The position numbers were made by a program, and so were the translations under genes. A DNA stretch of 64,000 nt from Holothuria scabra (Eukaryota > Echinodermata > Holothuroidea > Aspidochirotida > Holothuriidae), in assembly GCA_037179385.1 (NCBI GenBank), contig CM074196.1:29285986-29349985 (forward strand). Direction: 5' to 3'. Within the stretch, counting starts at the first letter, position 1. Each line of letters opens with the position of its first letter. The notes below the pieces were generated by a model. That model was not told the origin of the DNA and ran no database searches. It was given only the letters and a program-made list of their open reading frames with translations. Below, in pieces: positions 44,601 to 56,600 of this stretch.

Positions 44601-47600
44601 TGAGTTTTTCCATACTCACCTTGAAGCAATAAACTGAGATTGTATCTGGATGAGGATGAATTTCAGACAATTGTGGGAGGGGCTTCAGTAAGAAGGTAAG
44701 GAGAATTGGTACAGTTTGGGGTGAGAGAACTGGGCCTTTAAAACACACGTGGTTTCTTATTTCTAAGACATGGCACATACTGTACAGTACCTACAGTATC
44801 CCTAATATTCTTCTTGTTGACTTTAAAACCTACTGCCATTGTGCTTGTTGCTCAGCATAGGCAATGGAGAAGGGAAAACCATCCAGTGAGCCACAAGTGG
44901 AAAAAGGTCATGGCAGGCTAAACTTGAACCAATTGGTTGGAAACTGGGCATTAAAACTCCATCTAACTTACTAACTATCTTGCTAACTTAGCTGTGCAAG
45001 CATTCTCGATGCTGATTGGAATCATTGGACATAAACACATAATGCGCTAATTGTTCATACATGTTTGTTTGCTAACATACTGAACATGTGACAGTGTGTA
45101 TGCCAGATTGTGGTAATCCTCTTTAGATCACATCGGAAACTCCCAGTTGCTGTAGTGTTTCAAGTACAGTATGGTACAAAAACCTGAAAATAGTAGATTC
45201 CAGCTGTCCCAGTGTGACTGGGATTGTCCTGGTTTGGGGTATGCTATCCCTTTGTACCCTTTACGTAAAGTAGCCCTTACCAAAACTGGCTACCACTAAA
45301 CAGTCTGAAACCTGACTTTTGGGGTGTAAGTTGGGTTTTCATTGATGTTAAAACCCAAAAGTTTTTAGCCACTCCAATGTTTAATGGGTTTTATCATATT
45401 TTTGTTGATTTCATGGTTGGAGTGGCTATAAATTATAGGTGCAAACATCAAGTAAAAACCCAACTTTACTGCACATAAAAATTTGCCCTAATCTGTGTTT
45501 TTTAATACAGTTTTTCCCTAATGTGAAAATTAGGCAAATGTCATGTGTACTTGTACATGTTGGTCCTATAAATATCATACTAGTTTAAGATACATATTCC
45601 AAAACAAAATTTTTTAAGTGGGAACTGGAAAGACCCAGATTTTAGTCTTCAGTAAAGAAAAAAAATATCCAAAAACAAGCTTCTTCAGTAATTCATTGTT
45701 GCATGGATTCGTGGGGCAGGGGCTACTGTAGCCAGGATTGTGTCATTGGAGGGGGGGTGGTGTCATGGGGGTTTGGGGCTCAACATCAGAGAAACATCTA
45801 AGGATAGAGAGTAAAAAACTGCTATTTTAGGTGTTTTTTGCATTGAATGCATGGTTCTAACCCCCCCCCCCCCTTCCCGGGTGTGCCACTGTCTTGTTGT
45901 ACAGCCTTTGATACACAACTAAGCTCAAAATGTAGTATGGCATTCCCTTGTTTTCAGTTTTCATCAGTACATGCATAGTCACTTACAGTATCCAGCTGAC
46001 TTGAAGTGAAATATAGGTCTCAGTCTTATTCAGATTAAAATGAAACATGTGTTGCAGGCGCAGGATTGGTTTGTATATCCTGATGATTTGTAAGATGTGC
46101 ACATGTACATGGTCACCAAAATGAAGATCAGACCCTCATATTCTTAAAGGCCATCATAGAGTGTGCCCGTCAACCATTGAAAAGCCAGCAAGGGAGACAC
46201 AACCACTATTAAAAAGTGCAAAAGTGATAAACTTATATGTGCACAAGACAAACAAATTAATAAATAAATGGCTAAGAGCTCAAATGAGCTGGCCTGTTTT
46301 TTTGGTCAGGACAGTTTTACTGTTATGCTCTGTAAAATGCAAGAAGTTAAACCAGAAAGCTTTGCCTGACATCTCTAATATATATAAAATTTCATTTTTG
46401 TCATAGGTATGGATGGCTCAACAAAGAACAGATGCTGAGAAAGCCAGACAAGAGGGCCTCAGAGCAGAGTATGAAAGAGAACAGGAAATATATGAGAACA
46501 GGTAAGCACTCTAAATTTTGCAGTTCTTATTCAAAGTGAATAGAAATGTTACGAGCCCTTTTGTTCAGTTAAGCCTGGCCAATCGTTAAAATTGTGAAGG
46601 AATGATGTGAGTAAGTACTCTTACAGGATGACATAGCATCAGAGGGTGCAGAAATGTCTCAGTCTCTTTAACTTTAACAGGTAACTTTCCATTACAGTGT
46701 AGGTAGTATATGGGTTCCTGTGTTTCTGGTAGAGGGGGAAAGGGGGATCAAATCCCCCCTCCCCAAAAGTTTCCAAAAGAAGGTGGGTAACATCCCCCCC
46801 TTCTTTCATTTCCATGAAAATTAAAAAATTTTCACTATCTTGGTTTGTTTTTAAAAAAGAAGACACTGTTTTAGCAATGTCTGAACCTAAAAAAGTAAAT
46901 AGCCATCAGATTCACCTTCCAGGGGTCTTGAGGCAAGCTTTTCCTGCTGAACCCACATGTAACTTTAGCCTAGGACAGAATTAATTTGGACTTGGGGTTT
47001 AGCGATAATCATTTCCTCCTCCCCCCCCCCCCTCCTATTTGGTTTAATATTCATAAGCTTGTTATATCGTAAGCATTAGCTATATATGTTGAATACCACC
47101 AGTTATAGATCTTATTCAATGATGAGAAGTTCCAACTTCTTTGATAACTGGGTTGTATGAGAAATAATTTTTGACTTATGAGCTGAAAACACTTAGGAAG
47201 TCATTTGACCCTTAAAAACTTGGCCTAGTTTTAATTACTCTAGTCCTTAGCATGCTCGTATTCTTTCACACAGTTGCATGAAAAATGAAAAAGCATGATC
47301 ATAAGGCTAATTAAAATTTTCAGGGGAATAGAAAGTCTAACAAAATTTCTGGCTGCATATGAAAAGCAGTTATTCCTTGGCCTCTCTTTGTAGCTTGGTG
47401 CAACTCTTTGCCTAAAATGGAAGAAAGTTGTTCGGGGACAGCTGCAAAATGTTCTAGGATGTTCTCAACTCCCAGATTACAAGGGCAGATGAAAGGAAAC
47501 TCATGTGTATGCAATGCCCAAAACTATTCCAAAAAAAATGGTAGTGTGTACATTTAGTGTTGTTTGAACTGATAATACTGCTCTATGCTTCCAGATTTTT

Positions 47601-50600
47601 TTTATTGAAGGGAACTATTCATTGCAAAGAAGAGCTCACAATGGCATCTGGTTTGGCTACATATACAAGCTTGGAAAATGCTTCACCATTGGGAGAAAGC
47701 CTGGCTCTGCCACTGATTTCAATTACAACTAATCAGGGTGTGGGGCTTACACACTGTACCATTTTATTGGTGTGGTACCCCCTTGACACCTATATCTATC
47801 GGTTTGCAGAGAAGGAACATTACCACAACCACATTATGAAACATTTCTCGAAGGGTTGGTGAATAACTTCTATTAAAAGTACAAACTGACTATGACTTGC
47901 CCCCTCGGCTAATTTTAAGTTTTCCAAAAATCCTCTCCTAAAGTGGAGCATTGTTCATTTTTGAAAAAAAAAAAAAAGTTTGCGTCATCATATTAACAAT
48001 ATCCTCTTTACCAACAAGCCTACCAAATTTTAGCCAAACTTAAAGAGAAATAGTGAAATAACGAGCAATTGCTGTGAACACAAGGTCAAATGGTAACATA
48101 TTTGTACATTTTCCAAGCAAAATACTGTAGCAATAGCTCAGAGCTGTTCAAAGCTTTCAGCATAGCTCATCAATGAAGTAAAGGCCAAATTAAGAAGACG
48201 CAAAAGACATTCAGGCAAATGTTCATGATAAGTTACATTCAAGTCCAAGTGTTAGCTGAGATTGGTTTGATTGTAATGTTTTGATTCCATATAGGTACTG
48301 TACCTGTTAGTAAGTGACTAGCGTAATCTTACAGTATATGGGTTGTTAAAGGATCAAATCTTCAGAAAAGCTAGCCTGTGGAGCAGACTCTGTAGTAGCC
48401 GAAAGATGGCGCTCTGTCAAAATCATAATACACCTCTCTAAACAGTATAATATACAGAGTCTGCAAACCTTTGTCCAGTTCCCATTTACAGGAATCCCGC
48501 ATTTTGAGGGACGAATTAGTAAACATGAGATGGTCACGTGGTGCACGAAACAAGTATGAATAGTGTATTTTTGTACATACAACTGATACAACGAACGGCG
48601 AACAACCTAATTAGCTTTTGTACATGGAAGATGTGTACCAGGCAGTACGTTCGATGAACATGTATTACCTATTACACTAGATATAATTCAGTATTTTAAT
48701 TTTTGTCGTGACGTCATCATTGGTGGTCGTAAATGAGATTCGATCGAAAGTTGGTAGGCTACTGTATACCGTATGTATGCCATGTAACTTAGTTGGAAAC
48801 GTCAACTGCTAAGCACTGAAGTCGTTGAAAGACTCGTTTAGTATTATTTATAGTAGCGCAAGTAAGATTTTTGATTTGTGAATGTAGTAGTTGAAACCCA
48901 AACACAATAGCCTGCTTACAGCAGGCTACGGAAAAGCTGGAATTGAAATGCAATGCATTGTTTTCAATATAAAAGTACTAAAACAGTGAATAAGAAAATT
49001 GTGTTTCTACAACAGCTGCCAAAACAAGCAAATGGTAGATTTCCTTTTATCCATCTCACATACTACATTATCTGCTCTCCCCCTTTCGCTCACTTCAATC
49101 TTGGTTAGGAATAGCTGACCATTCCTGAGAATCACAGCATTGAAAAGGGAGAAAGGATTTTGTTTCTTTTATTTTTGCAGCAATTGAAGCCCACTAGTCT
49201 AGTTTTATGAGAGTATCTGCCTCTCACGTGTGAGGTCTGTATTCAGTTCCCAGAACAAGTCATACCAAAGTCTTTAAAAATGGAATTTACTGCCATTGTG
49301 AGTGATGTTCTACAATAACCAATTACAAACAACCAGCTAAACCAATATATCATCATTCCCCTCCTTCTTTTGCAATTCAGTTTCTGAAGCATTTCTCAAC
49401 CACATGCTGTACTTACCATATATGTTTCCTGTTTAGACAGTTGATGGGAGATGAAAAGGTCAAGCATGGTCTGACCTTTATTTATGAGCCACCCAAAGGT
49501 TTTAAGACAGAAGAACAAAAGAAGGACCAAGACGGAGAACCAGAATACAAGTTTGAGTGGCAGCGAGGGGCCCCTAGAGAGGCCTACGCCAAGAACATGG
49601 AGATTACTGATCAACCATTTGGCATAGCTGTCAGGAATGTGAAGTGTATACGTTGCCACCAGTGGGGGCATGTGAATACTGATAGGGAGGTTAGTTTTCT
49701 GTGCATATTTTCTGAATTGAGTGTCAGTAATGGTGCAGATACATTTAAAGGACCAATCCTATCACCCCAAACTACAATTTTTGTAGGGGTTTCCCAAACT
49801 TCTCAATTGGAGATTTACAGCTAATTCAAACAATGCAGAGTTCTGAGTACGAAAGGAAGTATAACCCAGTGTGAACTGTACTGAGAATGTTATGATTATA
49901 CACATTGAGCTTTATTATACTCACCCTGAAGCAATAAACCGAGATTGTGTGTGGATGAGGATGGATATCAGGGCTCGATTTTCGTGGTTGTCCGATTGTC
50001 CGGGACAACTAAAACTCCATGCGGACAACCAAAAGTTGCAAGCTGGTTGTCCGATGGACAACCGTTCTTCTCTCACAATTTGAATTATACTCAAGCAGCT
50101 TGCTTTTATCTGATTGAAGAAGTAGGCTATATGCTGACTGGCCAACTCTTTCCAACTTTTTCCATCATACAGTTTCAGACCGCACATGTTTTGTCTGCAA
50201 AAATCAAATCTTTTTATACTTTGAGACCAGTTATACATAAACACAATTACTGTTTTGTTTTGTAATTGTGGGCAAAATGTTTTGGACAACCAAATTTTCT
50301 TTCGGACAACTAAAAATACTGAACTGGTTGCCTGAAGGACAACCATAAATTTTTCTGAAAATCGAGGCCTGGATATAAGTAAGAAGTTTAGGAGGATTGG
50401 TAATGTTTGGGGTGACAGAACTGGGCCTTTGATTCAGCTGAATTGGTGGTTCTACTGGCATTAAGCAGTACTGCAAATTTTAAAGACGCTATTGTATAGA
50501 CAAAGCAAACATGTCAAGGTTCAGTATCTGTACTGTTATGGTCTATGCCACAAAGAGACACAAAACTCATGCAAAAGTGTTGATAAGAAGCTCTGTCTTT

Positions 50601-53600
50601 TTGACCGTCTGTTAACAGAAATGATAACTTGTTGAATTAAAATTCATAGCTTGGCTTGTCTAAGCATGGTATATGGACAGAAAGCTTTTTCTTTTTTTTT
50701 TCTGGAAAAAATGATGTATTTTACCACCAGGAATGGAGCATAAAAAATTGGCATTATCAGCTCTAGCAAACAATTGCAATTGCAAACCAATACTGGAGAA
50801 AAATGTATGTTACCAAGCACTCGTGCACCTGTTAGACGAGACCACCATTCTTGTCCAATCTAATGGAAATTTGTGTTAAAAATGGCTTATTTTACTGCAG
50901 ATATTGCCCAGACTTTTCTTATAGATTCACCACTTGAGAAAATATTTTCACCACTCAAACAGTTAACTAGCTATAACCCATAATGCACCAGAAAATAAAC
51001 TTAATACTTGCTTGTTTTAAGTGCATCAGGAATACATGCTTGTATGAAACTGACTTCCATAATTCTGAAGATATCACAGTTATAAACTGACTCAAAAAAG
51101 AGGCCTAGAATGGACTTCAAACATTGAGAATGCTTGTGTGAGTGTTTGTTTGGAATGCTGTGGAAAATAAATTCAGCATAAGGTTTTAAATAAAGTACTT
51201 CTGGGATGATACTTCTTCATACAGTATATTCCAAGTGAACAAATAGTAAAATTTGTATGTAAGACACTTATTTGTTTGTAATTTAAGTAAACAGTGAGTG
51301 ACATTTTTTTGTCCTAATGTTCTCTTTGTATGGAGCCTATCGATCTTGTTGATTTTAAGAATTTCCCTAGGTTTGCATCTCAAAGTGCCACATGTCATAG
51401 CTAAACCTCTTGAGTAAGGCCAAACTTTACTCTGCAGGCTTACTAATTGTAGCAATCCTATTAAATATCTCAGTAGGTTCAGTACTGTCATTCTTAGTAA
51501 GTCTTTCAGAGGAATATTCAGGGATGTAAGACTTCCGGATAAATCCGGAAATCCGGATTTTTTAATATTTGGCGAAATTTCTCCCCGGGATTTTAGGTAT
51601 GATGCCACACTCTAACAGTGTTAGTTTTCACGATGGGAACTTATAGTATCAAAGCCGAAGCCCTGCTTTATGTTTAACGGCTGGAGAGCGGAACTCACCA
51701 TAGAAATAAAAGTAAGTAGAAGTGCGGGATTTCGCACCAAATGCAGCATACTGCGTTGCTTATTAGTAATTTTCCCTCTGTAGATAATTCGCCTATGTAG
51801 GTTTGTCGCAACACGCTACACATCGCACTCCTCTTGTTAAAACTCTGTGGTTCTTTCCCGCGTTGGATTTTGCAACTAGGCTATCTGCTAACTTCTAACT
51901 AGGTCTGTGTACATGGCCCTCGCTGTACGCAACGATCGATACATACAGTACATGGACCGGGCGACCAAGTCCTGCGTACATGTACATCATCAATCGCCGT
52001 GAGTACTTTGCTCCACATGATAGTAACGCGTTTACAACAACTTACAGGTGGGCTGCTCTATTGAAAAATATCCCGATAATTTTGTGTATTCAAGTAGGAT
52101 TTGACTTTTTTATTGCTACTATCACCGAAACTAATTTACTTTGGACATAACCTCTGTGTGATTTTAGCGAAAACTGAAGTAAATAGATCGGCTTAAGTTC
52201 ACTTTAATCACCATTAGAGGTAACGTTATTCATTAACATTAGGCCTAGGCTAGGCTAGGCTCTACACATACAGCCCTACGTTGTTAGGCTGTGTGTGCAC
52301 TGTTGCGTAGCCTAGGCCTATTCAAATGTGGTCAAGTGTTATGCTATCTAGAACTTAAGCAAATGGGTGCTTAACCTCCTAAATTGCTGGAGCTTCCGGG
52401 GGCTTCGCCCCCTGGACCCCACCAGGGGCCCTTAAGTGGGCCCCTGGACCCCCGGCAGGAATGGCGCAAGCCTTCTCGCGCCCATGTGTGTGGGCCGGCA
52501 CATAGTTGTGGGATTTTTTTTCTGTTGCCACTTACATCCCTGAATATTGCACTTGTAATGTGAAGCAATGCACATTGCACCACTGCGACAGAGATCTCAG
52601 CATAAGCAATGGAGTAGGGAAAACATGCCAGTGAGCTGCAATCAGGAAAAAGACTGTGGCCGGCTCGACTTGAACCAGTAGGTTGGAAACTAGGCCATAA
52701 AACTCTATCTACTGGACTGTAACTAACTAACTAACACAGAGATCTCAGCAATTTTATTCAGCTGCAATTTGATAACAAAAATATTGTGAAATGCTTCTTG
52801 TTCATAGATGACCAGTGCACAAAAGTAATTTATTTACAGTATTAAAATGATATTAATGTTGAGCCATGGATGAGTAGCAATTTGTAGACTTTTCAACACA
52901 AAACTATTTGTTTTTTCCCCACAGTGTCCTTTATACAATAACAATAAAGATGACAGTGTTGCAGGCCCAAGCACAAATAAAATGGAATTGTTAGAAGACA
53001 TGAGGAGAGATGGCTATGTTTTGAAACAAAATGTACTGGACAGGAAAGTGGACCGAGGAGCAAAGAATGAGGTAAGAAATCAACCACATTTATCCTGTTG
53101 TAGGGAGTATCATTGACAGGTTATTTTGTACTTGATACAAAATTGTTATGTACACAGATTTGAACTTCAGCAACTGCATTTAGAGATGAACATTATTACT
53201 AGTGTGATATATTTTTTAAACATTAAAAAAGGAACTATTACACATTTTCTTGATAGTTTTAATAAGTTTCTAGATAATTTTGCACCCTACCTGTACACCA
53301 ACTTATGTTTTTTATTGCTATCTATGTACTAGCTATTGTACTTCACAAGGGTGGACCCACCTTGTGTCACCCATTTCCTATGGGTTTTGAAAGCATTCCT
53401 GTGTAAAGTCGGTATTTTGTGCAAAATTATGTATTAAATATTAATATTATGAAGATTGATGGCAGTTTCATGAGTTTTCCATTGTCTGTTCAGGTCAAAA
53501 TATGTAAGAGATAAGTGACTCACTAAGGCCCAGTTCTCTCACCCCAAACAGTTACCGATTCTCCTAACGTTCTTACTAAAGCCCCTCCCTCAATTGTCTG

Positions 53601-56600
53601 AAATTCATCCTCATCCAGATACAATCTCAGTTTATTGCCTCAAGGTGAGTATGGAAAAACTCAATTTATGTAAAACACTCTCAGTACCGTTCATGCTGTG
53701 TAATAGAAGCTTTGGTACTCTGCATTGTTTGAATTAGCTGTCAATCAAAGAGCTGAACCAATTGAGAATTTTGGTACCCCTGTGCCAAAATTGTAGTTTG
53801 TGGTGAGAGGTTTGGCCCTTTAAATATTGAAAAATTGTTTCTGTTTGTTGCTCATCATCCCTGTCATACTGTATGTAAGGGAAATAAAATTAATGGAAAT
53901 TTATGTAATTTCTCGGCTCTACAGCAAATAATTCCAAGTGATGATGAAGACGGAATACCTGAAGCAGCATTCCTCAAGTCCTTATCGACAAAAGAGAAAA
54001 AGAAGTTACTCAAGTAAGTCATTGTCTAAAAGAAGAGCTTTCCAGTTTAGAAAGGAAAGTTTTATAACTTAAAATAAATGAAATTTGCAATAACATTTTG
54101 TTCATCTGAAGAGAAGAGCTTTCCAGTTGAGAAAGGAAAGTTTTATAACTTAAAAATTAATGAAATTTCATTTGCAATGACATTTTGTTCACCTGAAACT
54201 TGGGAAAACTTATCAGAACCAGCTTTGCAATTTGATCTATCAGATATCTGGCACAATAAAGATGCAATAATTTTAAAGGGAAATATTGTGTTTGTTTTAC
54301 AAGGAAATTTCATCCTTTTAAAACCAATATTTATAGGCAAAGGGTGATACATAATTACAAATAAAGCAGTATGGTAGCCTTCTTTTCAAGAAGTAAGTTT
54401 TCCTCAGATAGAAATTTAGTTGTTTGTTGCTCAAGAATAATTTGTTCACCCAAACTTTCAACATTTCATAATCTTTCTTGTGCATAATATTTTGTGCAGG
54501 AAAAGCTATTACTGGGCTTCACTATTGAGACTGAATGATCTGAAAAGGACTAGGTATATTTACTTTTAATGCTATGTTGAAGCATTGTGAAATGTTTTAT
54601 TTCCCTTTAAACTTTTCATTTATTTAGTGTTGTTGCAAACACTAATTAATTACAGAAGGAAAAAAAAACAGTGCTGTTCTATTGTATGGGTCTGGTGGTG
54701 TAAAAATGACAGTTGAATATTTGATGAAGAAATCATTAAAAATGTGAAAGACAGCCATGATTTCTATCAATATCCATTGAATATTGACCTTGAGAAATTA
54801 AAAAGGAGCTAATTATGCAAATAAGTGATGTCTTAAGAGAGAAGTGCAAAATCTGTCAAATGTTGTAATTTGTTTTCTCAACCTATGTCAAGAATAGAAG
54901 AAACACTGGTTTTTTATTATGGGATTGGTTTTGCATGCAAATCTGTCTTCTTGCAAAATGTCAGTGTCACTTACCAAAGTTCTGATTATCCAAGGAGTAA
55001 TTAAGAGATCATTTACACCTTCATACTTGAAAAATTACATGAGAGTATTAGAATAATTCCACTAGATCATTCTTAAGTACAGGTTACACTACAGTGATAA
55101 CAGATCAGATTACAATCTGATTTTTGTGAATCTTAATCAAAATCTTTTTTTATCATTAGCCATAAAACACCAAAAACTGACTTTCGAACAAGTGTGAATG
55201 TATTGCTTGCTCACATGACTATGAAAATGTACTAATTAATCTGTGACATCACATCGAAAGACAGCTTTTGTCAGACATGCCATGTCCAAAAGAAGCTGCC
55301 TGTCCTTGTGACATCACAAAATAAATGCTATAAATTTAATTTTGAAGTGATGCCATACAAATCATTCATTTTACAAAGGTTGGCAAATCTTGGTTTCTCT
55401 CCAACTGAGAGATGGAGAACATTTCATCTAACAGTCAATAAACTATGATCGTAACTCTGTTGAATATCTCTGTAGTGTGACCTGCGCTCCAGGGAATTTC
55501 ATTTTAAAACAATTTTGTCTAACCTTACCTTTGTTCCCCTCATTTAGCAGTGTTTTCCTGAGTAATGTCCCTTCTATCATCTTTGGAGATAAATTGTTTC
55601 TGTAATGGTTGGGATTTTTTAGTGAAAGAAAGCTACACAGTAGATCCTTTTGATTTAAATAGCAATTACAGTGAATTGTGGGATTGAGTTTTGGTACTTG
55701 ACCCTTTTCTGAATGGTACTTTAATGTGACATTGTATGATACACACCAACACTTGTATCCCATAATCCTTTGTACTTACTATGTGAAGAAAAGTTTCTAC
55801 AAAAGAAACACGGTTGTGTAGTTTTTGCAAGCTCTCCTCTATCTGTGTGTTTTGATGTTTTTTCCCAATATGCACCTGCTCATTTTGACTGATTAGAAAA
55901 GGGAAAATTTGAATGTTGGTATACTCCCAAGCATTTCAGTCTCTGGAAGTTTTTGTAGTTAATATTAGGGAAAATAACATCCCTAAGGATTTCTTCCCCA
56001 ATTCTCTCTGTATTTTATTTGCATGTATCAAATGCAAGTGGTGTATGGCAAAACAAAATCTTTTTTTAGATTAGGCTTGGTACTGGTGTGTTGTTTTTAA
56101 TTTATTATTTCCTTGTGAAGTTTGTGATAGTTGAAGTGGTTTAACATGGAAGTGTGCCCTCCAGTACAGATCAGCTTTATGGTCTATATAATTACCTAGA
56201 TTTGCATTATATCCATACCCAAGTTTTTTTTTTACAGTGACGTAGTGTACATTTTACTTAGCCAACCTGGTGCATGATCATTTCCTTTACCTGTGTTGAC
56301 ACTGCACTCTTAATTGGTATGAACTGGAAGCCTGCTCCGAAGGCAACATTCTGTAATAAAAGCAAAAAACAGGATTGCACTCTCCTTTACCCATCGTCTT
56401 TATGGTCATTAGTGAGTATTGCTAAACTATTCCTTTATCACATTAAAATGACACTGAAAATAAATTTGTGACTGTCAGAAAGGTATTTTTGACAGCTGGT
56501 CTAAACCATGGCTAGAACTATGAGTCAAAACCCTGAAAATACCTAGTACCAACAAATTTATTGTGAGGTATGAGGTAATCTATTTCTCTTTCATTGGCAG

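Noticed and set aside
47320..47862. Open frames of 64 (reverse) and 101 (forward) codons in CIR1 intron 2
   Set aside because: No recognisable domain, no fitting acceptor/donor pair, and CIR1 is complete without them.
51186..51608. 140-codon reverse-strand open frame in CIR1 intron 3
   Set aside because: It crosses the left end of the 51519 element and shows no known motif; the length is within chance for AT-rich DNA.
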